DNA of 35,900 nt, taken from contig QIAN01000292.1 of assembly GCA_003225005.1 (NCBI GenBank), positions 1-35,900 on the forward strand, given 5' to 3'. Position 1 is the stretch's first letter. Each line of letters starts with the position of its first letter. Positions 1 to 9,169 of this stretch are shown here, one piece after another. The position numbers and the translations under genes were made by a program. The notes below the pieces were generated by a model. It searched no databases. It was not told the DNA's origin and saw nothing but the letters and a program-made list of their open reading frames with translations. Origin of the DNA: Acidobacteriota bacterium (GTDB taxonomy: Bacteria; Acidobacteriota; Terriglobia; Terriglobales; Acidobacteriaceae).

Positions 1-608
1 CTCTCAGCGACGACAAAATCGAGAATGAGCGTACTCCGCTCTCATTGTTCAACGAACTTCCGCGCCGCCGCTTGGAAGTCCGCTTCGGCAAGTTCAGCCT
101 GCCGGATTTCTTTGACCAGAATTCAGTGGGCTCCGATACTCACTTTCAATTCACTAACTGGTCGGTGGATGAACAATGGCGCCTGGGACTATGCTGCCGA
201 CACCCGCGGCTTTACCGTCGGAGCAGTCGCCGACTTCGAAGACCGCAACTGGGGTTTCCGCTTCGCTGAAGCTCTCATGCCCAAGGTGGCCAACGGAATC
301 GACCTCGTCTGGCGCCCCTGGCAAGTCCACGCGGAAAACTTTGAATACGAGTTACGCCACAGCCTCATTCCGAAAAAATCGGGCGTGCTTCGCCTCTTGG
401 CCTACACCAACTACGCCAACATGGGCATCTACCGCGGCGCCGTTATCCAGTTTGAGGAGGGTCTTGTGCCCGCTCCGACATCACACACCATGCTTGGCAG
501 ATCACGAGAAAGTACGGCTTCGGCGTAAATCTTGAGCAGACACTCACGCCAAACCTCACTGCCTTCGCCCGCTGGGGATGTGCCACGAACTCGACGAACA
601 AACGATAG
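1..608 (+). pseudogene. Broken OprB-like carbohydrate porin (C-terminal part)
   Basis: The window opens inside an outer-membrane beta-barrel gene. Frame 3 gives a segment with EVRFGKFSLPDFFDQNSVG followed by TNWSVD. At about 170 the continuation moves to frame 1 (NNGAWDYAADTRGFTVGAV, then LAYTNYANMGIYRG). At about 475 it returns to frame 3 (RKYGFGVNLEQTLTPNLTAF) and stops at the TAG at 606-608. The order of these segments matches carbohydrate-selective porins of the OprB family as found in Acidobacteria: a GK-SVPDFFD-type strand, a GAWDY-ADTRG block and a late KYGFG-NLEQ strand. Two frameshifts and loss of the last strands indicate a pseudogene, unless these are sequencing errors. The 5' end lies outside the window. 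Family assignment is from remembered motifs. Confidence 0.72.
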
Positions 609-1195
609 TTAGAAGGCAACGAACCGGGCTTCCGCCGTGCGCGCAGGCGGATCCAACCAACCCCACAGATGAGCAAACCAGACACACATCTCAAAACCAG
701 ATGGAGTAGCAAGCCCCCCGCAGCCCTTTGCCCGGGGACTTGGCATTGCCAGGCTAAAATCCCCGACGCGCCCACCGGCGGCACTGAAAACAGCAATCAA
801 AGGGCTCATGACAACTCAGCGCCCACTGGACCACGGTTTGAGCGGGCATCTGGGGATAAATTGAACAAAAATCAAGAGGAGGTGGCCAGGCTGGCCGGGA
901 ATATAATGAGAACCTCTCATCGGTATCCAGCGTTTTAGACTTAAACACGTTATCGCTGCGTACTCCCCGGTGGTCAATTCCGTCGCGGTTGTGGTCAACC
1001 TGGATTTTCATCATTATTCGTTGTCTGCGCCGTCCTTCTCTCGACCATCTCATCCTCCAGAATTGCTCCGGGTCGGGATTCACTGTGCAGAACTGATGTC
1101 GGCTGGGTTTACTCCCTGAAAAATATTTGGCGCAATGCAGGAATAAAACGCTCCTCGGCTGGTTTACCCTGGTGTGCGTGTCGGAAGAGCGCTTA
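609..1195. other. Long non-coding gap upstream of the ECF sigma gene
   Basis: No convincing gene is seen here. It contains a perfect palindrome GGCCAG-G-CTGGCC (884-896), a consensus -10 hexamer TATAAT (902-907) that runs into the hairpin ATGAGA-ACC-TCTCAT (906-920), and the direct repeat GTGGTCAA at 970-977 and 991-998, whose copies start 21 bp apart (two helical turns). These lie upstream of a sigma factor gene and could be control sites, but no -35 box at proper spacing is evident. Confidence 0.4.
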
Positions 1196-1708
1196 GTGCC
1201 GGCGTCGTTTGAGGAGCTTGCTATGCCCCTCTTGGATCGGCTTTATAACTTTGCGCACTGGCTCGCGGGAAACCGCGAGGAAGCCGAAGACCTTGTGGAG
1301 GAGACTTTTGCGAAAGCATTGAAGGGATTCTCCTCGTTTCAGCCGGGCACCAATTTTCGCGCCTGGATCTACCGGATTCTGCGGAATACGTTCCTTACCT
1401 CACGCACCGGATTGAAATCGGCGGCCACGGTGCCGCTGGACTCGGAGGCTGACAATGACACTCTCCCGGCCACTCAGAGCACGCCCGAGACCATTCTGCT
1501 CGAGCGTTTGGATCATCAATTGGCGAGGGAAGCTCTGGACCAACTTCCGGTCCACTATCGCGAGATCCTCCTGCTCTGCGAGGTCGAGGAGATGTCGTAT
1601 CAAGAGATTTCTGCAACGCTTGCCATCCCCGCGGGCACAGTGATGTCACGCCTGTCTCGCGCTCGTCGGGCTCTGCGGGACACGGCGCAGAAATTGCAAA
1701 GGAGTTAA
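1196..1708 (+). CDS. RNA polymerase ECF-type sigma-70 factor
   Basis: A 170-residue extracytoplasmic-function sigma factor that would direct RNA polymerase to a small regulon. Region 2 is seen as LLDRLYNFAHWLAGNREEAE, then DLVEETFAKALKGF and FRAWIYRILRNTF. Region 4 follows the variable linker as QLPVHYREILLLCEVEEMSY and a helix-turn-helix ending GTVMSRLSRARRALR. The frame is open back to a TTG at 1127 and also has GTG at 1172 and 1178. I prefer GTG 1196 because GGAAGAG (1183-1189) sits 6 bases upstream and the protein then begins just before region 2. The anti-sigma gene starts 3 bases after the stop, the usual sigma/anti-sigma pairing. The exact ECF group cannot be named by eye. Confidence 0.9.
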   Translation: MPASFEELAMPLLDRLYNFAHWLAGNREEAEDLVEETFAKALKGFSSFQPGTNFRAWIYRILRNTFLTSRTGLKSAATVPLDSEADNDTLPATQSTPETILLERLDHQLAREALDQLPVHYREILLLCEVEEMSYQEISATLAIPAGTVMSRLSRARRALRDTAQKLQRS

Positions 1709-1711
1709 AGC

Positions 1712-2467
1712 ATGGCGTGCGGACTTTGGGCTGGAAAACTCGATGCTTATGTGGACGGCGAACTGCCACCCGCGGACGAGCGCGCCTTGCGTGAACACCT
1801 GCGCGGCTGCGCCTCGTGTGCCGCGGATAGCGTCGAGTTGCTTCAGGCAAAGCGCGCGGTTCAGGCTGCTGCCAGCAAGCGCTTTCTGCCCGACGCTGGT
1901 TTCCGCGCTCGCATTCAGAAAACTTTGGCAGCACCCCGGAGCCCACGCCGCAATTTCAATTGGCTCCCGGCTTTGGCTGCGATTGCTGCTGCGTTGCTGG
2001 CAGTTGTTGCGCTATCATTCGCTTACAATCGAAATCGCGTCCGCGAACGGCAACTTATGAGCGAATTGGCTGACTTGCATGTGGCGACACTCGCCAGTGC
2101 CAACCCGGTCGACGTCGTTTCCTCCGACCGGCACACCGTGAAACCCTGGTTCCAAGGCAAGATTCCTTTTACTTTCAACCTGCCGGAGTTGGCGGGGACG
2201 CCTTTTGTTCTGGTGGGAGCCAGAATCAGTTATCTCAATCAAGCCCCCGGCGCAGAACTCATTTTTCGGGTGCGCCAGCATCAGATATCAGTGTTTATAT
2301 TTCAAGACAGGGCAGTCGGAACCGTACTCGCGAAGGAAAGGGCCGGAACGGAGCTTTCTTTCAACGTCCAGAGCTGGAGTCGCAACGGCCTCCGCTACTT
2401 CGTGATCGGAGACGCCAGCGCCGACGACTTGGAAAAACTAAGCAGCCTGCTGAAATCATCCACCTGA
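1712..2467 (+). CDS. Zinc-finger anti-sigma factor, membrane-anchored
   Basis: A 251-residue partner of the upstream sigma factor. The N terminus carries a zinc-binding anti-sigma (ZAS/zf-HC2) motif, HLRGCASC (H-x3-C-x2-C, about residues 29-36), preceded by the typical DAYVDGELP segment. A single transmembrane helix follows (WLPALAAIAAALLAVVALSF, about residues 86-105), so the finger is cytoplasmic and the roughly 145-residue C-terminal part is outside the membrane. By family knowledge, it should hold the sigma factor inactive at the membrane until a signal releases it. A strong GGAG (1701-1704) overlaps the end of the sigma gene, implying translational coupling. The outer domain is not recognised, so the signal is unknown. 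Confidence 0.88.
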   Translation: MACGLWAGKLDAYVDGELPPADERALREHLRGCASCAADSVELLQAKRAVQAAASKRFLPDAGFRARIQKTLAAPRSPRRNFNWLPALAAIAAALLAVVALSFAYNRNRVRERQLMSELADLHVATLASANPVDVVSSDRHTVKPWFQGKIPFTFNLPELAGTPFVLVGARISYLNQAPGAELIFRVRQHQISVFIFQDRAVGTVLAKERAGTELSFNVQSWSRNGLRYFVIGDASADDLEKLSSLLKSST

Positions 2468-2845
2468 GCCAAGGCCCCTTTCGGCGCGTCCAGCTCTACC
2501 CGAAGGAGCCACCGAATCTACTTCTCTACTTCCACACCCTTGCAGCTACATGATCCTTAATCTGTGACGCCGCCGGGTTTGGTTCTGGGTAACGTCCACT
2601 TAATCCGGATTACCGTCGCCTCATCGGGTCCACGCCAGCAAGATTTACGTGCACCACTCAGGCGTGCGGATCGGAGAAACTGAATAAGCGGGAATGGAAG
2701 GGCCAGTTGAGTAATGCCTGTCTGCTTTACTTGACTTCAATTCCTCCATGTGAGCCAATCACTCTAGCGCTGATTCAGTGAGCAGTCGCTCGTGTTGTTG
2801 CCTGCAGGCTCTCGCTGAGCTCATGTTTCTGGGAGGCGTACCCAC
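2468..2845. other. Intergenic region without recognisable gene
   Basis: No open frame with protein-like composition and no tRNA-like fold was seen. A TTGACT hexamer occurs near 2732 without a convincing -10 partner. The last bases hold the GGGAGG ribosome binding site (2831-2836) of the next gene. Confidence 0.4.
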
Positions 2846-3742
2846 TTGCCGCGGACTCTAGCAGAATTGGGAATCAACCGACACTCGATGGTTGCGCCGC
2901 TCCTGCGAGTGGCAGTTTGCTCTCCTCGCACTGCTGGTTGGAACCAGCCCGAGCGCCTGGCCCGCTGGCAAGAACTCGGCTTTCACCACGCCCCAGACTT
3001 CGAAAGGGCTCAGGCTCAGCACGGGAGCCTCCACGGCGAGTTGTCGGCCGCGGGCGCTGAAGTCATCGACATAATTCCCAGCGCCGATCTGTCCCTCGAC
3101 GCGGTCTATGCCCACGATGCATCTCTGCCCACTGATTTCGGCTTGATCCTGATGCGTCCCGGCAAGGCCAACCGTATAGCTGAAGGCAAGCACCACGGCG
3201 TCTTATCTCAGACGCTCGGCATTCCAATTCTCGGCGAGATCACGGCGCCGGCCACCACCGAAGCCGGAGACATGATCTGGCTCCACCCCAACACTCTGCT
3301 CATCGGGCATGGCTTTCGCAGCAACGCCGCCGGCATTCAGCAGATGCGGGAGCTGCTGGCGCCCGCAGGGGTTGAAGTGCTCTCTGCCCCGCTCCCATAT
3401 GGCCCCGGCCCGTCAGCCTGCCTGCACCTGATGTCGCTGATCAGCCTGCTCGACGAGCAGACGGCTATTGTCGATCTACCCTGGCTCCCCGTCGAAACCG
3501 TCGAACTGCTCAAATCGCGCGGATTCGGCTTCATCGAAATCGAATACTCTGAGCGCGACACACTGGCCTGCAATGTCCTAGCGCTCGGCAACAAGCGCCT
3601 GCTCGCCATCGAAGAAAATCGCAAAACCAACGCCCGCCTTCGCCGGGCCGGATTCGACGTCCGCACCTTCCCCGCCAGCGAGATCTGCATCAACGGCAGC
3701 GGCGGGCCGACCTGTCTTACTCGACCGCTGCTGCGCGGATAA
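2846..3742 (+). CDS. Amidinotransferase/DDAH-fold hydrolase
   Basis: A 298-residue protein of the pentein superfamily (amidinotransferase, arginine deiminase, dimethylarginine dimethylaminohydrolase). Seen motifs: LILMRPGKANR near the start of the core, EAGDMIWL (the E-x-G-D substrate-binding strand), GHGFRSN with the catalytic-type His at residue 155, and the C-terminal nucleophile block GGPTCLTRPL with Cys at residue 290. The family acts on guanidino groups of arginine derivatives through a covalent Cys intermediate; DDAH would yield citrulline and a methylamine. The exact substrate cannot be read from sequence. The start is TTG, supported by GGGAGG ending 9 bases upstream. It appears to be transcribed alone; mfd follows after 132 bases if its preferred start is used. 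Confidence 0.85.
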   Translation: MPRTLAELGINRHSMVAPLLRVAVCSPRTAGWNQPERLARWQELGFHHAPDFERAQAQHGSLHGELSAAGAEVIDIIPSADLSLDAVYAHDASLPTDFGLILMRPGKANRIAEGKHHGVLSQTLGIPILGEITAPATTEAGDMIWLHPNTLLIGHGFRSNAAGIQQMRELLAPAGVEVLSAPLPYGPGPSACLHLMSLISLLDEQTAIVDLPWLPVETVELLKSRGFGFIEIEYSERDTLACNVLALGNKRLLAIEENRKTNARLRRAGFDVRTFPASEICINGSGGPTCLTRPLLRG

Positions 3743-3857
3743 TGCCGCAGTTTCCGGAGCCCGTCCCCCGACCGGAATCGGGGGCGAGGGTCAATGGAGC
3801 TTCTCACCTTCCGAAAACCGCCCTTGATCCTCGGCTCCGTGGCGCCACCTCAGTTCC

Positions 3858-3866
3858 TGTTAAAAT
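3858..3866 (+). promoter_or_regulatory. Extended -10 promoter element of mfd
   Basis: TGTTAAAAT matches the extended -10 pattern TG-n-TATAAT with one change. It ends 8 bases before the preferred mfd ATG (3875), so the transcript would start at or just before the start codon. No Shine-Dalgarno sequence is present. No -35 box is apparent, which fits an extended -10 promoter. Confidence 0.45.
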
Positions 3867-3874
3867 TAAATTGC

Positions 3875-6800
3875 ATGCTGCTTCCCTTCGTTCGCGAACT
3901 CTTCGCGGACGTAGAAAAACTTCCCGCCTTCGCGCGTGTTGCCTCCCATCTGAAAGAGGGCACGGGGCGGATTCGTGTCTCCGGACTCACGCCCACCGCA
4001 AAAGCCCTGCTGTTCGTGCTGTTCCAGCGCGCTGCCTCGCGGCCGCTGCTGCTGGCGGTCAATGACAATCGGGCCGCCGAAGACCTGGTTCCGGTATTAC
4101 AGGCGTTCTGCGAACTCACCAACGCATGCGACCCTGGGTCTGTCGTCTCGTTGCCCGCCCGCGACGTGCTTCCCTTCCAGAATCTCTCGCCGCACCCAGA
4201 ACTACAGGAAGAACGCGCCACCGCTCTGTGGAAGATTGTCACCGGCGCTGCTTCCATCGTAGTCGCGCCTGTAGCAGCAACCACGATCCGCCTGTGCTCG
4301 GCGGAATATTATGCCGGGCTCGCGCGCACTGTCCGCCGCGGCGAATCCATTGACACCGAAGCCTTGCTCGCACATCTCAACACGGTTGGCTACAGCTCTG
4401 CCGACGTCGTCGAAATGCCCGGACAATACGCCCTCCGCGGTGGCATTCTCGACGTCTACTCGCCGGAAGCCGAGCGCCCGGTGCGTATCGAGTTCTTCGG
4501 CGATGAGGTCGATTCGATCCGCAAGTTCGATCCCGCATCGCAGCGTTCGTCCAGTTCTGTGGATGAAGCTTTGCTCTTGCCGCTGACAGAGACTCCGGTC
4601 AACGAGCAGCTTCTCGGTGCAATTCACACACGTCTTTCTGGCAAACGCATCACGGATGCGGAACAGATTGTGGAAGAGGCGATCCGCGCGGGCGGAGTCA
4701 CAGTATTTCCAGGGTGGGAGTTCTACGCTCCAGTCGCCGGAGCCGAAAGTACGATCTTCGACTTGTTGCCGAGATCCGCCGTTCTAATCGACGAGCCGGA
4801 ACAGGTCAAGCAGGAACTCGACCGCCTGTGGACCCGCATTCAAGAAGCGCACGAACGCAGCGGCGTAGGAAATCTGGTCCGCCCCGAAGATTTGTATCTG
4901 ACCCCAGACGATCTCTGGCGGAAAGTCGCCGCACTTCCCGGCGCCGATGTCGAACACCTCAGCATCGAGCGCAATGACGATGCGCAAACTGGCGTCGCAT
5001 TCCTGACGCAGCCCACGCCGCGCTTCCATGGCTCTGTTCCCGCCATGCTCGAGGAAGCCAAGAAGCTCACCGGCTCAGACAACCAGGTGCTCTTCGCCGT
5101 TCCTAACGTCGGCGAGATCGAGCGTCTGGCCGACATGTTCACCGAATACAGCGTTTCGTTTCGCCTCGGAAGCCGAACCCGCGGCGGCGAAAGCTATGCC
5201 GACGAGACCTCCTACTTCGCCGGAGAAGTTCTGACCACGACGTTGGCCAAAGCTTATGTGCCAGACGGCGTTCTGCTCCCCGAAGCCAGTCTCGCCATCT
5301 TTGGTGCGCGCGATCTGTTTGACGAGTCGGAGAGCGTAGCTGCCCGCCCGCAACGTTATAAATCCAAAGTCTCCGCATTTTTGTCTGACTTCCGCGATTT
5401 GCAGGTCGGCGATTACGTAGTTCACGTCGAACATGGCATCGGCCAGTATCAGGGTCTCAAAGAAATTAATCAGGGCGACGGCGACGGCAAGGCAGAATTC
5501 ATGCTGCTCGAATACGCCGAAAGCGCGCGGCTCTACGTCCCGCTCACACGTCTTGACTTGGTGCAGAAATACCGCTCGTCAGAAGGTGCCCGGCCTGCCC
5601 TGAGCCACATGGGTACGGCGTCCTGGACGAAAACCAAGGCCCGCGTTCGCAAGGCCATGAAAGACATGGCCGACGAACTCCTGAAGTTATATGCCGAACG
5701 CAAAACGGCAAAGGGATACGCCTTTCCGCCAGGCAATGAGTGGTTGCGGGAGTTCGAAGACGCCTTCGAATTCAGTGAAACCGAAGACCAGGCACAGGCC
5801 ATCACCGACGTGATGCGCGACATGGAATCATCACAACCCATGGACCGCTTGTTGTGCGGCGACGTGGGCTACGGCAAGACGGAAGTCGCCATGCGCGCCG
5901 CATTCAAAGCTGTCAACGACAATAAACAAGTCGCGATACTCGCACCCACCACCGTGCTCGCATTCCAGCACTACGAGACATTCAAGCAGCGTTTTGCGCC
6001 CTTCCCGGTCACCATTGAAATGATCAGTCGTTTCCGCACGCCCAAGCAGCAAAAAGAAATTCTGCAAAAGGTGGAAGCCGGCAAAGTCGATATCCTGATC
6101 GGCACCCACCGCCTGCTCTCGAAAGACATAAAGTTCGCCGACCTCGGACTGCTCGTCGTAGACGAAGAACAACGCTTCGGAGTGCGCCACAAAGAGCGCA
6201 TCAAGCAGATGCGCAAGCAAGTCGACGTGCTCACCATGTCGGCCACGCCCATTCCGCGCACTCTGCACATGTCGCTGGTAGGCCTGCGCGATATGACCGT
6301 GATCGAAACTCCCCCCAAAGACCGCATGGCGATCCAAACCGTGGTTGCCAGTTGGGACGAGAAATTGATCCAGTCCGCCCTCGAGCAGGAATTGGAGCGC
6401 GGCGGCCAGGTCTATTTCGTGCACAACCGCGTCGAGAGCATCTGGGAGATCGCTGCCAAACTGCAGGCGCTGCTGCCCACGGCGCGAGTCATCGTCGGCC
6501 ACGGACAAATGTCAGAAGGGGAACTCGAAAAAGTGATGCTGAAGTTCATGCATCACGAAGCCGACATTCTTGTCTCGACCACGATCATCGAAAACGGTCT
6601 CGACATCCCGTCGTGCAACACAATTCTGATCAACCGCGCCGACCGCCTCGGTCTATCCGAGCTTTACCAACTCCGCGGTCGCGTCGGACGATCCAACCGC
6701 CGAGCCTACGCTTACCTGCTGCTTCCCCCTGAGATTGAGCTCACGCCGATTGCGCGCCGCCGACTGGCCGCCCTCAAAGAATTCTCCGATCTCGGCGCCG

Positions 6801-7438
6801 GATTCAAGATCGCCGCGCTCGACCTCGAACTCCGCGGCGCGGGCAATCTGTTAGGCGGCGAGCAAAGCGGTCATATCGAAGCCATCGGCTTCGAACTCTA
6901 CACCCAGATGCTCGAGCGAGCCGTGCGCGAAATGAAAGGCGAAGTCGCGCCCGACGAAGCCGAGACCCAACTCAACCTCGGACTCAACATTCGTATTCCC
7001 GCCCAGTACATTCCCGAAGAAAATCAACGCCTGCGGATGTACAAGCGTGTCGCTGGCGTGGAAACGGATGGTCAGTTAAGCGATGTTGCCGCAGAACTTG
7101 AAGATCGTTACGGACCGCCTCCGCCAGCGGTCCGCAACTTGTTGGACTATGCCTCGCTCAAGCTCCTGTGCATGCGCGTAGGCGTAAACGCCATCGAACG
7201 CAAGCGCGATATCGTAAATTTTAAATTCCGGCAGAACGCGAGCGTCGAACCGGAGCGTCTGGCGCAGTTTGTGGCCTCCCATCGCGGAGCGCAGTTCACC
7301 CCCGACGGAACGTTAAAGTTCGTTCTGAAAGCGACTGCGGCCGGAGAGGTGCTGCAGCGCCTGCATGAAATACTAGAGCAACTGGCGAGCGCGGAAGCCG
7401 CGTCTGAAGTCGGTTCCACAAGCAATCCCAAAACTTAG
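3875..7438 (+). CDS. mfd: Transcription-repair coupling factor Mfd
   Basis: A 1187-residue DNA translocase that removes stalled RNA polymerase and recruits UvrA for transcription-coupled repair. Domain order is complete: UvrB-like N-terminal modules with GQYALRGGILDVYSPEAERP; a CarD-like RNA polymerase interaction domain near residue 510 (VGDYVVHVEHGIGQYQGL); RecG-like helicase lobes with Walker A GDVGYGKTE (about 660), DEEQRFG (about 763), SATPIPRTLHMS and QLRGRVGRS; then the relay region and the TRCF C-terminal domain. Length is normal for the family. The frame opens at 3794, but ATG 3875 gives the usual N terminus (LLPFVRELFADV) and lies just behind a -10 element. It stands apart from other repair genes here. 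Confidence 0.97.
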   Translation: MLLPFVRELFADVEKLPAFARVASHLKEGTGRIRVSGLTPTAKALLFVLFQRAASRPLLLAVNDNRAAEDLVPVLQAFCELTNACDPGSVVSLPARDVLPFQNLSPHPELQEERATALWKIVTGAASIVVAPVAATTIRLCSAEYYAGLARTVRRGESIDTEALLAHLNTVGYSSADVVEMPGQYALRGGILDVYSPEAERPVRIEFFGDEVDSIRKFDPASQRSSSSVDEALLLPLTETPVNEQLLGAIHTRLSGKRITDAEQIVEEAIRAGGVTVFPGWEFYAPVAGAESTIFDLLPRSAVLIDEPEQVKQELDRLWTRIQEAHERSGVGNLVRPEDLYLTPDDLWRKVAALPGADVEHLSIERNDDAQTGVAFLTQPTPRFHGSVPAMLEEAKKLTGSDNQVLFAVPNVGEIERLADMFTEYSVSFRLGSRTRGGESYADETSYFAGEVLTTTLAKAYVPDGVLLPEASLAIFGARDLFDESESVAARPQRYKSKVSAFLSDFRDLQVGDYVVHVEHGIGQYQGLKEINQGDGDGKAEFMLLEYAESARLYVPLTRLDLVQKYRSSEGARPALSHMGTASWTKTKARVRKAMKDMADELLKLYAERKTAKGYAFPPGNEWLREFEDAFEFSETEDQAQAITDVMRDMESSQPMDRLLCGDVGYGKTEVAMRAAFKAVNDNKQVAILAPTTVLAFQHYETFKQRFAPFPVTIEMISRFRTPKQQKEILQKVEAGKVDILIGTHRLLSKDIKFADLGLLVVDEEQRFGVRHKERIKQMRKQVDVLTMSATPIPRTLHMSLVGLRDMTVIETPPKDRMAIQTVVASWDEKLIQSALEQELERGGQVYFVHNRVESIWEIAAKLQALLPTARVIVGHGQMSEGELEKVMLKFMHHEADILVSTTIIENGLDIPSCNTILINRADRLGLSELYQLRGRVGRSNRRAYAYLLLPPEIELTPIARRRLAALKEFSDLGAGFKIAALDLELRGAGNLLGGEQSGHIEAIGFELYTQMLERAVREMKGEVAPDEAETQLNLGLNIRIPAQYIPEENQRLRMYKRVAGVETDGQLSDVAAELEDRYGPPPPAVRNLLDYASLKLLCMRVGVNAIERKRDIVNFKFRQNASVEPERLAQFVASHRGAQFTPDGTLKFVLKATAAGEVLQRLHEILEQLASAEAASEVGSTSNPKT

Positions 7439-7507
7439 AATGGCAGGATACAATCAGCAGGCGTTTTCTCGGCGTTAAACACTACGACGAACGACACCAA
7501 CCACCGC

Positions 7508-8392
7508 ATGACCATGAAAATCCGCAAAGCCATTTTCCCCGCCGCAGGATTAGGCACTCGTTTTTTGCCAGCCACCAAGGCCCAGCCCAAAGAAATGCTC
7601 CCTCTCGTGGACAAGCCCATCATCCAATATGGCGTCGAAGAGGCCATGGCCTCGGGCTGCGATCAGATCATCATCATCACCGGCCGCGGCAAACAGGCCA
7701 TCGAAGACCACTTCGATGTCAGCTACGAGCTGGAAAAAATGCTGGAAGAGCGCAAGAAAACCGACCTGCTGCAAATCGTTCGATCGATATCCGACATGAT
7801 CCACGTCGCCTACGTCCGGCAGAAAGAAGCGCTCGGCCTGGGCCACGCCGTTCTCATGGCGAAAGAATTGGTTGGCAACGAGCCCTTCGCGGTGCTCCTG
7901 GCCGACGACGTGATCGATGCCGAAGTTCCCGTTCTCAAACAGATGGTGCAGGTTTTCGAGCAGACGCAGTGTTCAGTCCTGGCGACGCAGATGGTCGAAG
8001 GAAAGGCAATCTCTTCGTACGGAGTTCTCGACGTTAAACCTGTCAGCGGCGGCCAATTCGCCAACCGCCTGTTCGAGATCAAGAACATGGTGGAAAAGCC
8101 CAAGCCCGAGGATGCCCCCTCGAAACAAGCGATTATCGGTCGCTACATTCTTACGCCGGCGATTTTCGAATGCTTGTCGGAAACCGCTGCCGGCGCGGGT
8201 GGGGAGCTGCAACTTACCGACGGCATGCGCCTGCTGCTGCAAAAAGAAACGATGTACGCTTACGTGTACGAAGGCCGCCGCCACGACACCGGAGACAAGC
8301 TCGGCTTCCTGAAAGCGACCGTCGAGTTCGCCCTGAAGCGCGCCGATCTCGGCGGACCGTTCCGCGAATACTTAAAGGGATTGAAGCTTTGA
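7508..8392 (+). CDS. galU: UTP--glucose-1-phosphate uridylyltransferase
   Basis: A 294-residue nucleotidyltransferase forming UDP-glucose and pyrophosphate from UTP and glucose-1-phosphate. UDP-glucose feeds cell-surface polysaccharide, trehalose and galactose metabolism. The nucleotide-binding signature AAGLGTRFLPATKAQPKEM is at residues about 12-30, followed by VDKPIIQYGVEEA; the sugar-phosphate region includes FAVLLADDVID and VEKPKPEDAPS. Length fits bacterial GalU. ATG 7508 and ATG 7514 are both possible starts. It lies 69 bases after mfd, with a TACAAT hexamer (7449-7454) that could provide its own promoter. The downstream region is convergent with purE. Confidence 0.95.
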   Translation: MTMKIRKAIFPAAGLGTRFLPATKAQPKEMLPLVDKPIIQYGVEEAMASGCDQIIIITGRGKQAIEDHFDVSYELEKMLEERKKTDLLQIVRSISDMIHVAYVRQKEALGLGHAVLMAKELVGNEPFAVLLADDVIDAEVPVLKQMVQVFEQTQCSVLATQMVEGKAISSYGVLDVKPVSGGQFANRLFEIKNMVEKPKPEDAPSKQAIIGRYILTPAIFECLSETAAGAGGELQLTDGMRLLLQKETMYAYVYEGRRHDTGDKLGFLKATVEFALKRADLGGPFREYLKGLKL

Positions 8393-8605
8393 GGCAGCTG
8401 CCGAAAACTACTTTTCCATCTTCCTAAAGCCAAGGAATCCTGATCTCGTAGACGAAGACCAGGAAAGCCTTGCCGGGGCCATAGCGCGATGAATCTTCCG
8501 CGCCGACCACAGGCTACGCATGGGCAAGATGGAAGCTTGGTGCCCATGTGCGAGCTGGGTACCTTCGGTCGCACTGGGTTGCGGGCACACGTAAGCGCAG
8601 AATTG
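8393..8605. other. Convergent gap between galU and purE with a hairpin
   Basis: An 8-bp perfect inverted repeat, CATGGGCA (8519-8526) and TGCCCATG (8541-8548), encloses a 14-base loop. It could end transcription from either side, although neither flank has a clear T run. GGCAGCTGCC (8394-8403), just after the galU stop, is a 10-bp palindrome. No gene is seen. Confidence 0.4.
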
Positions 8606-9112
8606 TCATTGCTTCGAAAGGGCCTTCAGCTTCTTGGACTTCTCCTCAACTCCCCGGGCCAGCTTCTCTTTGTGAGCTAGCAACTTCTTGGCAATCGAGG
8701 GATCAGCCAGCCCAAGCATCTGCGCGGCCAGAATGCCCGCGTTCGTGGCGCCTGGCTTGCCAATAGCAACGGTCGCCACCGGAATGCCAGCCGGCATCTG
8801 CACCGTTGCGAGCAAAGAATCCACACCCAGAAGAGATGTGGAAGGAATAGGAACACCGATGACGGGAACAGTGGTGTGAGCGGCAATCACTCCGGCCAGA
8901 TGCGCTGCACCACCCGCTCCGGCGATGATGACGCGAATGCCCCGGTCGATGGCCTGGCGCGCGAAATCGGCAGTGCGGTCAGGCGAACGGTGCGCCGAGG
9001 TGACGTCGATTTCGTAAGCAATGCCGAATTCTTCCAGCGCCTTGCCGGCCTCGCGCATAATCTCAAGGTCGGAATCACTGCCCATCACGACGGAAACCAG
9101 CGGTTTGCTCAT
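8606..9112 (-). CDS. purE: N5-carboxyaminoimidazole ribonucleotide mutase PurE
   Basis: A 168-residue enzyme of de novo purine synthesis that makes CAIR. In most bacteria it rearranges N5-CAIR produced by PurK; some family members carboxylate AIR directly. The substrate-binding GSDSD is at residues 11-15, the SAHRSPD catalytic block at about 40-46, and the glycine-rich [20 protein letters not shown] segment follows. Length is typical. It lies downstream of purD on the same strand after 162 bases, so co-transcription is likely but not certain. No purK is present in the window, so class (mutase or carboxylase) is assigned from general family knowledge. The tail is Lys-rich. Confidence 0.95.
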   Translation of the reverse strand: MSKPLVSVVMGSDSDLEIMREAGKALEEFGIAYEIDVTSAHRSPDRTADFARQAIDRGIRVIIAGAGGAAHLAGVIAAHTTVPVIGVPIPSTSLLGVDSLLATVQMPAGIPVATVAIGKPGATNAGILAAQMLGLADPSIAKKLLAHKEKLARGVEEKSKKLKALSKQ

Positions 9113-9169
9113 GAATATTCGTTCCTCGGAACACCGTTACTTGGTTCTGATTTGTCCGCTCCTGTCACT

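Noticed and set aside
754-1083. Minus-strand open frame of 109 codons upstream of the sigma gene
   Set aside because: Composition is not protein-like, no ribosome binding site is present and no motif is recognisable; it overlaps palindromes and direct repeats that look regulatory.
5831-6508. 225-codon minus-strand frame opposite mfd
   Set aside because: It lies opposite the helicase motifs of mfd, and its composition mirrors that gene.
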